Translations under genes and position numbers: made by a program
Assembly (NCBI RefSeq): GCF_010468615.1
Contig: NZ_WUEH01000001.1
Location: 124,001 to 188,000 of the forward strand
From: Pseudodesulfovibrio sp. JC047
Lineage (GTDB): Bacteria; Desulfobacterota; Desulfovibrionia; Desulfovibrionales; Desulfovibrionaceae
Direction: 5' to 3'
Length of the DNA stretch: 64,000 nucleotides
Part shown: piece after piece, positions 8,519-18,430 of the stretch
Layout: each line of letters begins with the position of its first letter
How positions within the stretch are numbered: position 1 is the first letter of the stretch
The notes under the pieces: generated by a model
Told to the model about the DNA's origin: nothing
Database searches by the model: none
Seen by the model: the letters and a program-made list of their open reading frames with translations, nothing else

Positions 8519-9145
8519 TTACTTGGAGTACAATTCGACAATAAGCTGCTCGTTGATCGGGAACTGGATGTCTTCCCGGCTCGGCATGGCCTTAACCGTG
8601 CCCTTGAAGTTGGCACCGTCAGATTCCAACCACTCAGGGCAACCGCGACGGGCAATGACTTCCTGGGCTTCGCTGATCACAGGGATCTTGCGAGCTTCTT
8701 CTCGAACTTCAATGATATCTTCGGACTGAACCTGCATGGACGGGATGCTCACGCGACGGCCATTGAGTTTGAAGATACCATGACGCACCAACTGACGAGC
8801 CTGATCGCGGGAGTTGGCAAAGCCAAGGCGATAGATCACGTTGTCAAGGCGACGCTCGAGCAGCATCAACAAATTATGACCGGTCACACCCTTCATGCCA
8901 TCAGCACGATGGTAATACATACGGAACTGGCCTTCCAGCACTCCGTACATACGGCGGACTTTCTGTTTTTCTCGCAACTGGATGGCGTAATCGCTCATCT
9001 TGTGACGCATACGTCCGGAATGTCCCGGCGGGTAGGGGCGCTTTTCATAAGCGCACTTATCAGTGTAGCAGCGATCGCCCTTGAGAAAGAGTTTCTCTCC
9101 CTCTCGACGGCACAGCTTGCATTTTGCTTGAGTATATCTTGCCAC
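8519..9145 (-). CDS. rpsD: 30S ribosomal protein S4
   Basis: A 208-residue S4, a primary 16S rRNA binder. The N-terminus keeps four cysteines, C9, C12, C26 and C31 (CKLC and CYTDKC), the zinc-binding form, and the S4 RNA-binding domain has RLGFANSRDQARQLVRHG. In other bacteria S4 also represses the alpha operon by translational feedback; no specific site was identified here. It lies between rpsK (14 bases) and rpoA (12 bases). Confidence 0.97.
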   Translation of the reverse strand: MARYTQAKCKLCRREGEKLFLKGDRCYTDKCAYEKRPYPPGHSGRMRHKMSDYAIQLREKQKVRRMYGVLEGQFRMYYHRADGMKGVTGHNLLMLLERRLDNVIYRLGFANSRDQARQLVRHGIFKLNGRRVSIPSMQVQSEDIIEVREEARKIPVISEAQEVIARRGCPEWLESDGANFKGTVKAMPSREDIQFPINEQLIVELYSK

Positions 9146-9159
9146 GATACTTCTCCTTA

Positions 9160-9546
9160 TTAGACCCTGCGGCGTTTAGGCGGACGGCAACCATTGTGGG
9201 GAATCGGTGTGATATCCCGAATGAAGGTCACTTTAAAGCCTGCGTTGTTGATGGCGCGCATGGCGGCCTCACGTCCAGAGCCAGGGCCCTTGACGTAAAT
9301 ACCGACTGTACGCATTCCGGAATCCTGAGCGCGCTTGGCGGCGGATTCTGCTGCCATCTGTGCCGCGAAAGGAGTGGACTTGCGGGAGCCTTTAAAATGA
9401 GCACCTGCAGAAGCCCAGCTGACGACATTACCTTTTACGTCTGAGAAGGTCACGATCGTGTTATTGAACGTGGCTTTGACGTGGGCAATGCCGACGGGAA
9501 TATTCTTCTTCTCTTTCTTCTTCCCAGATCGACGGGGTTTAGCCAT
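9160..9546 (-). CDS. rpsK: 30S ribosomal protein S11
   Basis: A 128-residue S11, part of the small-subunit platform near the E site. Family segments [30 protein letters not shown] and the end [17 protein letters not shown] are intact. The basic N-terminus ([11 protein letters not shown]) is normal. It follows rpsM after an 81-base gap, the widest break within this part of the operon, with no clear terminator in it. Confidence 0.97.
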   Translation of the reverse strand: MAKPRRSGKKKEKKNIPVGIAHVKATFNNTIVTFSDVKGNVVSWASAGAHFKGSRKSTPFAAQMAAESAAKRAQDSGMRTVGIYVKGPGSGREAAMRAINNAGFKVTFIRDITPIPHNGCRPPKRRRV

Positions 9547-9627
9547 TGCCTTAATCTCCGTTGAATAAATGTCTATACAACGCTCTTTGGTATATCACCA
9601 AAGAGCGATATTCGCGATGTCGCGTAC

Positions 9628-9999
9628 TTATTTCTTCTTGCGGCCCATGACAGAACGACGGGGACCCTTGCGAGTACGAGCATTTGTCTTGGATTTCTGT
9701 CCACGAACGGGCAGACCGCGACGATGGCGCAGGCCACGGTAGCAGCCAATGTCCATCAAACGTTTGATATTGGTGGTGATCTCACGACGGAGGTCACCCT
9801 CAACCTTGTAGTTGTTTTCAATCTCAAGACGAATCTGGCTGACTTCTTCAGCAGTGAGGTTATCACTGTTGGTTTTCCAGTCCACTTTCGAGGTCTCGAG
9901 AATCTGCAGGGCCATGGTCCGGCCGATGCCGTAAATGTACGTCAGCGCAACATCAATGCGCTTGTTCTTCGGCAGATCAACACCAGCAATACGTGCCAT
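9628..9999 (-). CDS. rpsM: 30S ribosomal protein S13
   Basis: A 123-residue S13 ([35 protein letters not shown], ending in a basic GRKKK). It sits at the head of the small subunit and contacts the A/P-site tRNAs and intersubunit bridges. It is 12 bases from rpmJ, the common rpmJ-rpsM order. Confidence 0.97.
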   Translation of the reverse strand: MARIAGVDLPKNKRIDVALTYIYGIGRTMALQILETSKVDWKTNSDNLTAEEVSQIRLEIENNYKVEGDLRREITTNIKRLMDIGCYRGLRHRRGLPVRGQKSKTNARTRKGPRRSVMGRKKK

Positions 10000-10011
10000 A
10001 GTTATTTCCCT

Positions 10012-10125
10012 CTATCCTTGACGCTGCTTGTGCCGGGGGTTCTCACAGATCACCCGCAGGACACCGTTGCGCCTGATTACTTTGCACTTGGAACACATTT
10101 TCTTAACAGAAGGTCTTACTTTCAT
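10012..10125 (-). CDS. rpmJ: 50S ribosomal protein L36
   Basis: A 37-residue protein, found by translating the minus strand between rpsM and map ([20 protein letters not shown] onward). The zinc ligands C11, C14, C27 and H32 are all present, so this is the zinc-binding form. ATG at 10125 has GGAG upstream. It precedes rpsM by 12 bases. The 129-base gap to map holds CCCCC/GGGGG arms at 10162-10175 without a T tract. Confidence 0.95.
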   Translation of the reverse strand: MKVRPSVKKMCSKCKVIRRNGVLRVICENPRHKQRQG

Positions 10126-10254
10126 GACCATCTCCATTGTCTGAATACAATAATGCCTATGCCCCCTATTGGGGGTGGCCTTTTAAACGAAGCTGTGTTT
10201 ACTACAGCGTTTTACGACAATAAGCAAGTCCGAATTGTCTCATCTCCATGAAGA

Positions 10255-11025
10255 CTAATCGGTCGAGCTCAATATCCTTGGTCCATCGGAGGTGACAGCA
10301 ATCGTATGCTCAAAGTGAGCGGACAGTTTCCTGTCCTTGGTCACCGCTGTCCATTGATCCTCGAGAACTTCAACTTCATAACTCCCAAGCGTGACCATCG
10401 GCTCAATGGCAAGCACCATTCCGGCTTTAAGAGGAACGCCGGACATGCCCTTGGGAACAAAGTTGGGGATCTCAGGCTTCTCATGAAGATGACTGCCGAT
10501 CCCGTGTCCTACAAAACGACGGACTATACCAAAACCAAACCCTTCGACGTATGACTGGACTGCCGCGGAGATGTCATACAGGTTGTTTCCAGGAATGGCT
10601 TTTTCAATACCCTTATAAAGAGACTTTTTGGTTACGTCCATAAGCTTTTTTGCTTCGTCCGAAACCTGTCCCACTGCGAAGGTCCGAGCGGAATCTCCGT
10701 AGAATCCTTTGAACACGACACCCATGTCAACGCTGACAATGTCCCCTTCATTCAGGATACGCTCCTTGGAAGGAAAGCCGTGAACAATCTCTTCATTCAC
10801 AGAACAACACAGGGCAAAAGGGAATCCCTGATACCCCAGAAATGCCGGACGCACGTCATATTGATCGCACATAGAACGGCATATATCCTCTAGAAACATG
10901 GTTGAGATGCCAGGTTTGACGTTCTCTCCCAGTTCATCAAGGATAGTGGAAACAATGCGATTGGCCTCACGCATGAGGCCAATCTCTTTATCGTTTTTGA
11001 GGAAAACACCTCTGAACTTTTTCAA
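10255..11025 (-). CDS. map: Methionine aminopeptidase, type I
   Basis: A 256-residue enzyme that removes the initiator methionine from nascent proteins. Metal ligands are visible in order: SVDMGVV and YGDSARTF (two Asp), FVGHGIGSHLHE (His), LAIEPMV (Glu) and AHFEHTI (Glu). Length and N-terminus (KNDKEIGLMREANRIV) match type Ia enzymes with no extra domain. It follows secY by two bases, so co-translation is likely. The adk and infA genes that often neighbour map here in other bacteria are absent. Confidence 0.96.
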   Translation of the reverse strand: MKKFRGVFLKNDKEIGLMREANRIVSTILDELGENVKPGISTMFLEDICRSMCDQYDVRPAFLGYQGFPFALCCSVNEEIVHGFPSKERILNEGDIVSVDMGVVFKGFYGDSARTFAVGQVSDEAKKLMDVTKKSLYKGIEKAIPGNNLYDISAAVQSYVEGFGFGIVRRFVGHGIGSHLHEKPEIPNFVPKGMSGVPLKAGMVLAIEPMVTLGSYEVEVLEDQWTAVTKDRKLSAHFEHTIAVTSDGPRILSSTD

Positions 11026-11027
11026 AG

Positions 11028-12338
11028 CTAATGCCTGCCCTTCAATTTACCAGCCTTGCCCATCAAACCTTCGTACTGACGAGAGATCAGATAAGACTCG
11101 ACCTGCCCCATGAAATCCATGGCTACGCCAACCACAATCAACAGGGATGTTCCGCCGAAATAAAACGGCACGCTGAACTTGCTGATCAGGACCATTGGCA
11201 GCACGCAGACCGCGGACACATAAAACGCTCCCCACAATGTAATACGGGACAGCACTCTGTCAATGTATTCGCGAGTACGGTTCCCCGGACGAATGCCCGG
11301 GATAAAACCGCCCTGCTTCTGAATATTCTCGGCAATTCCCTTGGGATCAAACATGATCGCCGTGTAGAAATAGCAGAAGAATATGATTATTCCAATGAAC
11401 AACAAGTTGTAGACAATGGAAGTTGGGCTCATGAAGGCTGCAAAATCTTGCAGGAACTCGTTATTGGAGAACTGTGCAAGCGTTGCAGGGAACATCAGTA
11501 TGGATGAAGCAAAGATCGGAGGAATAACACCAGCGGTGTTGATCTTCAACGGCAGATGCGTTGTCTGCCCACCGAACATGCGACGTCCTTGCTGACGTTT
11601 GGCATAGTGAATCGGAATCCTGCGCTGCCCTCTTTCCATAAACACGATGAAAGCCAAAGTGACGATCATCACGAGTATCAGAAAGAGCAGAATGAACAGG
11701 GTGATTTCACCGACGGTCATCAACTGGATAGTATTAATCACTGCGGCCGGAAGACCCGCGATAATACCAGCGTAAATGATCAGGGAGATACCGTTTCCGA
11801 TTCCCTTTTCAGTCATTTGCTCACCCAGCCACATCAGGAATACGGTCCCAGCAGTCAGCGTCAAGATGGTAATCAACTTGAAACTGATGCCGGAGAACAG
11901 CACCATGGGCGCGCCCGTGGGGCTACTCATCGACTCAAGACCAGTGGCAATGGCAAAGCCCTGCACGATGGTGATGAGTACGGTCCCGTACCTGGTGTAC
12001 TGGGTTATTTTTTTCCGTCCGGCCTCGCCTTCCTCCTTTTGGAGGCGCTTCAGCTCGGGCGACACGACGGTCAGGAGCTGAAGAATAATCGACGCCGAAA
12101 TGTAGGGCATGATGCCCAGTGCGAAGATGGACATATTGGACAGTCCACCGCCCGAGAACATATCGAATATCCCGAAGAGGGTGTTCTGCGCCTGGGCGAA
12201 AAACTCCGTCAGAGCCGCACTGTCAACGCCGGGAATAGGTATATGAATGCCCATCCGGTAGACAGCAAGCAGTGCGAACGTCCAGAGCAGCTTTTTACGC
12301 AGCTCTGGCAATCGGGCAATATTATCAACTCCTGACAT
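11028..12338 (-). CDS. secY: Preprotein translocase channel subunit SecY
   Basis: A 436-residue inner-membrane protein with about ten transmembrane helices, the channel of the Sec system. Recognised segments are RKKLLWTFALLAVYRMG, FDMFSGGGLSNMSIFALG, MPYISASIILQLLTVV and the cytoplasmic loop RGQRRIPIHYAKRQ. It follows rplO by 26 bases, as in most spc operons. With secE (36073-36330) both core translocon subunits are in this window. Confidence 0.97.
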   Translation of the reverse strand: MSGVDNIARLPELRKKLLWTFALLAVYRMGIHIPIPGVDSAALTEFFAQAQNTLFGIFDMFSGGGLSNMSIFALGIMPYISASIILQLLTVVSPELKRLQKEEGEAGRKKITQYTRYGTVLITIVQGFAIATGLESMSSPTGAPMVLFSGISFKLITILTLTAGTVFLMWLGEQMTEKGIGNGISLIIYAGIIAGLPAAVINTIQLMTVGEITLFILLFLILVMIVTLAFIVFMERGQRRIPIHYAKRQQGRRMFGGQTTHLPLKINTAGVIPPIFASSILMFPATLAQFSNNEFLQDFAAFMSPTSIVYNLLFIGIIIFFCYFYTAIMFDPKGIAENIQKQGGFIPGIRPGNRTREYIDRVLSRITLWGAFYVSAVCVLPMVLISKFSVPFYFGGTSLLIVVGVAMDFMGQVESYLISRQYEGLMGKAGKLKGRH

Positions 12339-12364
12339 CGTATCAATACCCTTCGAGTAGAGTG

Positions 12365-12811
12365 TTAAGCTTCAATGGCCTTGGCGGTACCGCCGGCCTT
12401 GGCAATTTTCTCGGCTGCAGACGCACTGAAGCGATGAGCTTCAATGGTCACGGCCTGAGCAACATCACCAGTCCCGAGCACTTTGACCGGGGCGTTGTTC
12501 TTGACAACACCACGTTCATACATGTCGTTCAAAGTGATTTCTGCCTTGCCTTCGAACAGGGCCATCAGTCGGCCAACGTTCACAGCTTGGTACTCTTCGC
12601 GGAAGGGATTCTTGAATCCGCGCTTAGGCAGACGACGAGCCAGAGGCATCTGGCCGCCTTCAAATCCAGGACGAACACCACCGCCGGAGCGAGCATTCTG
12701 TCCCTTATGGCCTTTGCCGGATGTCTTGCCCCAGCCTGAGCCGGAACCACGACCAATCCGTTTGCGATTCTTGTATTCTTCCGGGAAGGCGTAGAGTTCA
12801 TGCAGTTTCAT
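12365..12811 (-). CDS. rplO: 50S ribosomal protein L15
   Basis: A 148-residue L15 with the glycine-rich basic N-terminal extension ([21 protein letters not shown]) and the end motif [13 protein letters not shown]. It is a late-assembly large-subunit protein. Its ATG overlaps the rpmD stop by one base (TAATG). Confidence 0.96.
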   Translation of the reverse strand: MKLHELYAFPEEYKNRKRIGRGSGSGWGKTSGKGHKGQNARSGGGVRPGFEGGQMPLARRLPKRGFKNPFREEYQAVNVGRLMALFEGKAEITLNDMYERGVVKNNAPVKVLGTGDVAQAVTIEAHRFSASAAEKIAKAGGTAKAIEA

Positions 12812-12981
12812 TATTCCACTACCTCCACCAGGTGTCTAACCTTATAGATCATGCCACGAATAACCGGAGTGTCTTCGTGCTCTTTGACCTGGCTGATGCG
12901 ACGCAAGCCCAATGCTTCCAGGGTTCTCACCTGGTCAGGCTTGCAGCCGATCTTGCTTTTGATCTGTTTTACTTTAATCAC
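12811..12981 (-). CDS. rpmD: 50S ribosomal protein L30
   Basis: A 56-residue protein found by translating the gap between rpsE and rplO ([17 protein letters not shown], then [19 protein letters not shown]). The start is GTG at 12981, preceded by GGAG at normal spacing; an ATG-only search would miss it. It ends in a TAA that overlaps the rplO ATG by one base and lies 11 bases after rpsE. This is the standard rpsE-rpmD-rplO order. Confidence 0.95.
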   Translation of the reverse strand: MIKVKQIKSKIGCKPDQVRTLEALGLRRISQVKEHEDTPVIRGMIYKVRHLVEVVE

Positions 12982-12992
12982 GGCGATCTCCT

Positions 12993-13484
12993 TTACTTTC
13001 TCGGCGTAGATACCGGGACACCGCGCAGGGCGGACATTTCCTCGGCACTCCGCAGGGACTCCAGACCAGCCATGGTGGCACGCAGCACGTTGTGCGGATT
13101 ATTTGTTCCAATAGCCTTAGTCAGGATATCATGAACGCCAATGGCTTCCATGATTGCACGAACAGGACCACCAGCAATAATACCGGTACCACGACTTGCA
13201 GGCTTCAACATAACGCGGCCTGCGCCATACCGTCCAAGAACCTCATACGGAAGAGTGCCGTCGAGCAAAGGAACATTGATCATGTTCTTCTTCGCTCGTT
13301 CAGACGCCTTGCGGATGGCTTCGGGGACTTCATTAGCCTTACCCAAACCATAACCGACTCCACCTTCACCGTCTCCGACGACCACCAGGCAGCTGAAGCT
13401 GAAACGGCGGCCACCCTTGACAACTTTGGCGACGCGATTGAGGTAGACGATCTTTTCAATCAATCCACTATCATTCTGTTCCAT
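12993..13484 (-). CDS. rpsE: 30S ribosomal protein S5
   Basis: A 163-residue S5 with an N-terminal double-stranded-RNA-binding domain ([40 protein letters not shown]) and a C-terminal S5 domain ([20 protein letters not shown]). S5 contributes to decoding accuracy and mRNA unwinding. It is 17 bases from rplR and 11 from rpmD. Confidence 0.97.
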   Translation of the reverse strand: MEQNDSGLIEKIVYLNRVAKVVKGGRRFSFSCLVVVGDGEGGVGYGLGKANEVPEAIRKASERAKKNMINVPLLDGTLPYEVLGRYGAGRVMLKPASRGTGIIAGGPVRAIMEAIGVHDILTKAIGTNNPHNVLRATMAGLESLRSAEEMSALRGVPVSTPRK

Positions 13485-13501
13485 TGTTCTTTCCTAGCTA
13501 C

Positions 13502-13861
13502 CTAGAATTTAAGCCCGGCTTCACGGGCGCCGTCGGCAAGAGCTTTTACCTTGCCGTGATAGATATATCCACTCCGGTCAAAGACACAGGTCTCAATTTT
13601 CTTGGCCAAAGCGGCTTCGGCAATAGCCTTACCCACTTTGGTTGCAGAGTCCTTGTTGGCCTTGAGAGTCTCGCCATCCTTGTTCAGCACTTGCGTGCTG
13701 GAGGAGGCCAGAGTCACACCGTTCACGTCATCGACCAACTGAGCATACAGATGCTGGTTGGACCGATACACGACCAAACGAGGCCTGACTTCGGTTCCGG
13801 ATATTTTCTTTCTGATGCGGGGCTTCCGAAGAAGCCTCTGTGCATTTTTGCTTTTACTCAT
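13502..13861 (-). CDS. rplR: 50S ribosomal protein L18
   Basis: A 119-residue L18, a 5S rRNA-binding protein ([57 protein letters not shown]). It lies between rplF and rpsE with 12- and 17-base gaps, standard spc order. Confidence 0.97.
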   Translation of the reverse strand: MSKSKNAQRLLRKPRIRKKISGTEVRPRLVVYRSNQHLYAQLVDDVNGVTLASSSTQVLNKDGETLKANKDSATKVGKAIAEAALAKKIETCVFDRSGYIYHGKVKALADGAREAGLKF

Positions 13862-13873
13862 TGACTTATACCC

Positions 13874-14410
13874 CTACTTAGCGCCGGACTTACCAGCCTT
13901 ACGGCGGATGTATTCGTCAGTGTACTTAATGCCCTTGCCCTTGTAGGGTTCCGGCGGACGTACACGGCGGATTTGTGCCGCGACTTCTCCAACAAGTTGC
14001 TTATCGAGGCCTTCAATGGTCAGCTTAGAGCCTTCCGCCTTGGCTTCGAGACCGGCAGGCAAATCGAACTCGACCGGATGTGAAAATCCGACGTTCAGCA
14101 CGATTTTTTTACCCTGTACGGACACCTTGTAACCTACACCGATCACTTCCAAGGCCTTGGAAAAGCCCTTGGTCACGCCATCAATGCAGTTGGCAAGCAA
14201 GGTCCGACGAAGACCATGCTGACCACGCGCTTGGCGAGAATCATCAGTACGGGAGACATACACCTTGCCATCCTCGATCTTATACTCAACGGTCGGGTGG
14301 ACCGGAGTCTGCAAGGTCCCCTTCGGGCCCTTAACCTGGATCTCGGAGGCTCCAACAGATACCTCAACACCCGCAGGGATGTCGATGGGATTCTTTCCTA
14401 TACGAGACAT
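13874..14410 (-). CDS. rplF: 50S ribosomal protein L6
   Basis: A 178-residue L6 with its two similar domains (MSRIGKNPIDIPAGVEV, and the C-terminal RRVRPPEPYKGKGIKY). L6 lies near the factor-binding site of the large subunit. It is 12 bases from both rpsH and rplR. Confidence 0.97.
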   Translation of the reverse strand: MSRIGKNPIDIPAGVEVSVGASEIQVKGPKGTLQTPVHPTVEYKIEDGKVYVSRTDDSRQARGQHGLRRTLLANCIDGVTKGFSKALEVIGVGYKVSVQGKKIVLNVGFSHPVEFDLPAGLEAKAEGSKLTIEGLDKQLVGEVAAQIRRVRPPEPYKGKGIKYTDEYIRRKAGKSGAK

Positions 14411-14422
14411 AGTGGAACCTCT

Positions 14423-14806
14423 TTACCAGATTTCGCAGAGCAGCTCGCCGCCAACATTGGCCTCTTTGGCCTTGGCACCTTCAAGCAACCCTTTGGATGT
14501 GGACACGATACAAATACCGATGCCGTTCTGGACTCGGGGGATATCAGAAGCACCTACGTATACGCGACGACCGGGCTTACTGACCTTTTTGAGGCCAGTA
14601 ATAAGCGGTTTTCCGTCAACGTACTTGAGGGTAATACTGATGTCCCTGTCCTCGACAGCGTAGTCGGTGATATAACCTTCTTCCTTCAAAATACCCGCGA
14701 TGGAAGACTTCATCTTGGAAGTCGGGATAGCGACATCTTTATGATATGCGCCATACGCATTCCGAATGCGGGTCAACATGTCGGCTACAGGATCAACAAC
14801 AGCCAT
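14423..14806 (-). CDS. rpsH: 30S ribosomal protein S8
   Basis: A 127-residue S8 (DPVADMLTRIRNAYGAYHK, SDIPRVQNGIGICIVSTSKG, EANVGGELLCEIW). S8 binds the central domain of 16S rRNA; in E. coli it represses the spc operon at the rplE start, but I saw no clear copy of that target near 15558. Confidence 0.97.
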   Translation of the reverse strand: MAVVDPVADMLTRIRNAYGAYHKDVAIPTSKMKSSIAGILKEEGYITDYAVEDRDISITLKYVDGKPLITGLKKVSKPGRRVYVGASDIPRVQNGIGICIVSTSKGLLEGAKAKEANVGGELLCEIW

Positions 14807-14821
14807 TTCATTTCTCCTTAA

Positions 14822-15007
14822 TTACCAGCTCGCCTTGCGGACGCCGGGAAGTTCTCCAGCGAGAGCCTTGTTACGGAAGCAAATACGGCAGATGCCATAA
14901 TGCCTCAGAAAAGCTCGAGGACGGCCACAAATCGGACAACGATTATATGCGCGGACCTTGAACTTGGGTTTGCGGCGTGCCTTAACACGTAAGCTTGTTT
15001 TGGCCAC
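14822..15007 (-). CDS. rpsN: 30S ribosomal protein S14, zinc-binding (type Z)
   Basis: A 61-residue short S14 with two CxxC pairs (C24/C27 in [11 protein letters not shown]40/C43 in GICRICFR), the zinc-dependent form. It contacts 16S rRNA in the small-subunit head. It sits between rplE and rpsH with 11- and 15-base gaps. No zinc-independent S14 was seen in the window. Confidence 0.96.
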   Translation of the reverse strand: MAKTSLRVKARRKPKFKVRAYNRCPICGRPRAFLRHYGICRICFRNKALAGELPGVRKASW

Positions 15008-15018
15008 TTTCCGTCCTC

Positions 15019-15558
15019 CTACTTTTTAAAGGGCATACCGAGCAGATCGAGGAGGCTTTTGCCTTCCTTATCGGTCTTAGCGGTCGTGCACACTGTCACG
15101 TTCATGCCCTTCACCATCTCTACTCTATCAATGTCAAGCTCAGGGAAGATGGTGTGTTCCTTGATGCCCATTGTGAAGTTACCACGACCGTCAAAACCAC
15201 GATCAGGGATACCGCGAAAGTCGCGGACACGGGGCAGAGCAAAGCTCACGAGCTTGTCAAAAAAGTCCCACATTACATCGCCGCGCAAAGTGACGCGAGT
15301 ACCGACCGGCAGACCTTCGCGCAGCTTGAACTGAGCGATGGACTTTTTTGCCAGGGTCACAACGGCTTTTTGGCCTGCGATGGCGGTCAATTCCTTCACA
15401 GCGGGTTCGATGAGCTTGCTATTCTGGCTCGCTTCACCAAGTCCGATGTTCAAGGAGATCTTCGTCATGCGAGGAATCTCCATGGAAGAGGAATAACCGT
15501 ACTCTTTCAAGAGTTCGGGGACGACCTTTTCATTATATACTGTCTCGAGACGTGTCAT
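15019..15558 (-). CDS. rplE: 50S ribosomal protein L5
   Basis: A 179-residue L5 that binds 5S rRNA and contacts P-site tRNA ([55 protein letters not shown]). I use the ATG at 15558: it gives the family's usual length and N-terminus and begins eight bases after the rplX stop, with an AGG-containing site. The longer frame (to 15588) would run into rplX. Confidence 0.96.
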   Translation of the reverse strand: MTRLETVYNEKVVPELLKEYGYSSSMEIPRMTKISLNIGLGEASQNSKLIEPAVKELTAIAGQKAVVTLAKKSIAQFKLREGLPVGTRVTLRGDVMWDFFDKLVSFALPRVRDFRGIPDRGFDGRGNFTMGIKEHTIFPELDIDRVEMVKGMNVTVCTTAKTDKEGKSLLDLLGMPFKK

Positions 15559-15566
15559 ACTGATAC

Positions 15567-15887
15567 CTACTTGAAGGTTTCGTTGCACTTCTTGCAGAAG
15601 CGAACCTTCTTTCCATCTTCAGTCTTCTTGTACCCGACCCGCGTGGGCTTGGTGCATGCGTCGCATACAATAGCCACATTGGATACATGGATCGGGGCTT
15701 CCTTCTCGATAATACCGCCGGGTTGCTGGGCATAGGGGTTGGCTTTGGTGTGGCGCTGGACCATATTCACCTTCTCAACCAGGACTTTGTCCTGCTTCTT
15801 GAGAATCTTCAACACCTTACCGATCTTACCCTTGTCCTTGCCGGCGATGACCATGACTTTGTCGTCTTTGCGAATTTTAGTCTTCAT
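15567..15887 (-). CDS. rplX: 50S ribosomal protein L24
   Basis: A 106-residue L24 with an N-terminal KOW motif ([20 protein letters not shown]) and a C-terminal cysteine pair (FCKKC). It starts large-subunit assembly. Three ATG codons stand in a row (15893, 15890, 15887); the third is best spaced from AAGGA, which overlaps the end of rplN, so I take 15887. The protein differs by only two residues otherwise. Confidence 0.95.
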   Translation of the reverse strand: MKTKIRKDDKVMVIAGKDKGKIGKVLKILKKQDKVLVEKVNMVQRHTKANPYAQQPGGIIEKEAPIHVSNVAIVCDACTKPTRVGYKKTEDGKKVRFCKKCNETFK

Positions 15888-15897
15888 CATCATATCC

Positions 15898-16266
15898 TTA
15901 CAGGACCTCGGGAGCGAGGGAAACGATCTTCATGAAGCCGGCTGCACGCAGTTCACGGGCCACGGGTCCGAAAATACGGGTTCCCACAGGATCCATGCCT
16001 GAGTTAAGCAGAACGGCGGAATTGTTGTCGAACTTGATGTAGGAACCGTCGGGACGACCGAGTTCCTTCTTGGTGCGAACGACAACTGCCTTCATGACCG
16101 AGCCCTTCTTCACTTTGGAATGGGGCATGGCCTCTTTGACGGACACTACAATAATATCACCGACGCTGGCGTAACGGCGCTTGGAACCACCAAGCACCTT
16201 GATGCACAGGACCTCTTTGGCCCCAGAGTTGTCAGCAACGTCGAGTCTGGATTCAACTTGTATCAT
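15898..16266 (-). CDS. rplN: 50S ribosomal protein L14
   Basis: A 122-residue L14 ([59 protein letters not shown]). It forms intersubunit bridges. The ATG at 16266 has GGAGGA four bases upstream and gives the exact family length; the upstream extension to 16317 overlaps rpsQ and is rejected. Confidence 0.97.
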   Translation of the reverse strand: MIQVESRLDVADNSGAKEVLCIKVLGGSKRRYASVGDIIVVSVKEAMPHSKVKKGSVMKAVVVRTKKELGRPDGSYIKFDNNSAVLLNSGMDPVGTRIFGPVARELRAAGFMKIVSLAPEVL

Positions 16267-16280
16267 GTTTCCTCCTAAAC

Positions 16281-16547
16281 CTAGACGGCCTTTTCGAGAA
16301 TTTGCACCAAATGCCACCGTTTACGGCGGGACATGGGCCTCGATTCGACAATCTGCACCTTGTCGCCAACACCACAATCATTAGCCGGATCATGGGCCAT
16401 GAATTTTTTGCGGCGGCGAATGTACTTCTTCAGCAGCGGATGCTTCACCAGTGTCTCGACACGGACGACAATCGTCTTGTCTGCCTTGTCGGAGATCACC
16501 AAGCCGGTGAGCACGCGCTTGTTGCCTTGGTATTTAAACTCAGCCAT
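16281..16547 (-). CDS. rpsQ: 30S ribosomal protein S17
   Basis: An 88-residue S17 ([57 protein letters not shown]), an OB-fold early-assembly protein of the 16S 5' domain. It is four bases from rpmC and 14 from rplN. Confidence 0.97.
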   Translation of the reverse strand: MAEFKYQGNKRVLTGLVISDKADKTIVVRVETLVKHPLLKKYIRRRKKFMAHDPANDCGVGDKVQIVESRPMSRRKRWHLVQILEKAV

Positions 16548-16551
16548 TTCT

Positions 16552-16746
16552 CTACGCTCCCTGTCGTTCCCGCTGAATAGTCAGGATACGGGCGATAGTC
16601 TTTTTGAGGCCAACAAGAGTCTGTGTGTTCTCGAGCTGAGCTGTGGCATGCTTGAAACGCATGGAAAACAACTCATTCCGAGATTCAGTCAGTTTCTCGT
16701 TTAACTTGGCGTCATCCAGTTCACGAAGTTCTTTGGAAGTCAGCAT
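16552..16746 (-). CDS. rpmC: 50S ribosomal protein L29
   Basis: A 64-residue two-helix L29 (ELRELDDAKLNEKLTES, ELFSMRFKHATAQLENT, KKTIARILTIQRER). It lies at the exit tunnel next to L23. Its first codon directly abuts the rplP stop with no spacer. Confidence 0.96.
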   Translation of the reverse strand: MLTSKELRELDDAKLNEKLTESRNELFSMRFKHATAQLENTQTLVGLKKTIARILTIQRERQGA

Positions 16747-17160
16747 TTACAGACCCTCCTTCACAACGATGGATGTCTTGATCGGCAGCTTGTAAGAAGC
16801 GCGCTTGAGTGCTTCCTTGGCCAACTCGATGTCAACACCTTTAACTTCGTACATAATACGACCCGGTTTCACCGGCGCAACCCAACCATCGGGAGCGCCT
16901 TTACCCTTACCCATGCGGACTTCCGCGGGCTTGGAGGTGACGGGGAAATCAGGGAAGATGCGGATCCAGACTTTACCGCCGCGCTTGATGTGCCGCATAA
17001 TAGCGACACGGGCGGATTCGATTTGCTGGGCTGTAATCTTTCCGTGCTCCAATGCCTTCAGGCCGATATCGCCGAAGGACACACTGTTACCCCGTTGGGC
17101 CTTGCCTCTGAGGCGGCCTTTCTGCCGCTTTCTGAATTTTACTCTTTTTGGAGCAAGCAT
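16747..17160 (-). CDS. rplP: 50S ribosomal protein L16
   Basis: A 137-residue L16 near the A-site tRNA elbow ([59 protein letters not shown]). It overlaps rpsC by one base and abuts rpmC, so the three are tightly coupled. Confidence 0.97.
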   Translation of the reverse strand: MLAPKRVKFRKRQKGRLRGKAQRGNSVSFGDIGLKALEHGKITAQQIESARVAIMRHIKRGGKVWIRIFPDFPVTSKPAEVRMGKGKGAPDGWVAPVKPGRIMYEVKGVDIELAKEALKRASYKLPIKTSIVVKEGL

Positions 17161-17801
17161 TACTGTTCTACCTCTTTGTCCAGAATCTCACCCTTGAAAA
17201 TCCAGACCTTGACTCCGATCACGCCGTACGTAGTAGCTGCTTCGGCGAAACCATAGTCGATGTCGGCACGGAGTGTGTGCAAAGGCACACGCCCATCACG
17301 GTACCATTCGGCGCGTGCGATTTCGGCGCCAGCCAGGCGACCTGCACATGCGACCTTGATACCCTCTCCACCGAATTTCCTGGCAAGGCCCACCGTACGC
17401 TTCATGGCACGGCGGAAGGCAATTCGACGTTCAAGCTGCTGGGCAATGTTCTCAGCTACGAGCTGAGCTTCAACCTCCGGTCGACGGATCTCGTTGACCT
17501 CAATGGTGAATTCAGTTTGAAACTTGTTGCGCAATTCTTCACGCAACTTTTCTATCTCGACACCTTTACGACCGATAACAATACCGGGACGTGCAGTGTG
17601 GATGATCAGGCGCATCTTGCCGCCGGCCCGCTCGATTTCGATACGGGCAACGCCAGCTTGATACAATTTTTTCTTAACGAACTTGCGTACCTGGTCGTCC
17701 TGAAGAACGAACGCAGGATAGTCCTTTTTGCTGTACCAGCGGGACAGCCAGTTCTTGTTATACCCCAGACGAAAACCGTAAGGATGTACTTTCTGTCCCA
17801 T
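17160..17801 (-). CDS. rpsC: 30S ribosomal protein S3
   Basis: A 213-residue S3 at the mRNA entry channel. [18 protein letters not shown] starts the N-domain, the KH domain has [18 protein letters not shown], and the C-domain has [21 protein letters not shown]. It is one base from rplV and overlaps rplP by one base. Confidence 0.97.
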   Translation of the reverse strand: MGQKVHPYGFRLGYNKNWLSRWYSKKDYPAFVLQDDQVRKFVKKKLYQAGVARIEIERAGGKMRLIIHTARPGIVIGRKGVEIEKLREELRNKFQTEFTIEVNEIRRPEVEAQLVAENIAQQLERRIAFRRAMKRTVGLARKFGGEGIKVACAGRLAGAEIARAEWYRDGRVPLHTLRADIDYGFAEAATTYGVIGVKVWIFKGEILDKEVEQ

Positions 17802-17802
17802 A

Positions 17803-18135
17803 TTACTGTTCCTTCACTACGATTGTAATGTGGCTGGTACGCTTCCTGATGCGATAGGCGCGGCCCATGGCACGCGGCTGGATACGCTTCCAGGTAGGAC
17901 CTTCGTTAACCATGACCGAATCAACGATCAGGGAATCAACATCAACGCCGGGCATCTGTTCCGCATTGGAAATAGCGGAAAAGAGCACCTTGCTGAGAAT
18001 TTTGGCAGCTTTCTTCGGAGTGAACCGGAGAATGTTGAGCGCGTCTTCCACGCCCTTGCCTTTAATATTCTCGGCAACAAGACGAGTCTTGCGCGGAGAT
18101 ACACGGATGAATTTAGAGACTGCTTTAGCTTCCAT
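17803..18135 (-). CDS. rplV: 50S ribosomal protein L22
   Basis: A 110-residue L22 ([57 protein letters not shown]). Its beta-hairpin lines the exit tunnel and is a macrolide-resistance site; the hairpin looks wild-type. It is 14 bases from rpsS. Confidence 0.97.
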   Translation of the reverse strand: MEAKAVSKFIRVSPRKTRLVAENIKGKGVEDALNILRFTPKKAAKILSKVLFSAISNAEQMPGVDVDSLIVDSVMVNEGPTWKRIQPRAMGRAYRIRKRTSHITIVVKEQ

Positions 18136-18149
18136 GATGTCCTCCTAAC

Positions 18150-18419
18150 CTACTTCTTCTTATCGGCAAGATGGCCGAAGTAAGTACGGGTCGGGGAAAA
18201 TTCACCCAATTTGTGTCCGACCATATTTTCGGTAACGAACACGGGGATGAACTTACGACCATTATGGACAGCGAAAGTCATACCGACCATCTCAGGGACG
18301 ATCGTGGAACGGCGGGACCAAGTTTTGATCACGCGGCGATCCTGATTTTCAGCAGCCACTTGAATTTTCTTTATCAGGTGCCCGTCAAGGAACGGACCCT
18401 TTTTAAGAGATCTAGGCAT
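18150..18419 (-). CDS. rpsS: 30S ribosomal protein S19
   Basis: An 89-residue S19 at the subunit head ([58 protein letters not shown]). It lies between rplB and rplV as in the standard S10 operon. Confidence 0.97.
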   Translation of the reverse strand: MPRSLKKGPFLDGHLIKKIQVAAENQDRRVIKTWSRRSTIVPEMVGMTFAVHNGRKFIPVFVTENMVGHKLGEFSPTRTYFGHLADKKK

Positions 18420-18430
18420 TAGTTATACTC

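Noticed and set aside
10162-10175. CCCCC/GGGGG hairpin between map and rpmJ as a terminator
   Set aside because: The stem is only five base pairs and is not followed by T residues on the minus strand.
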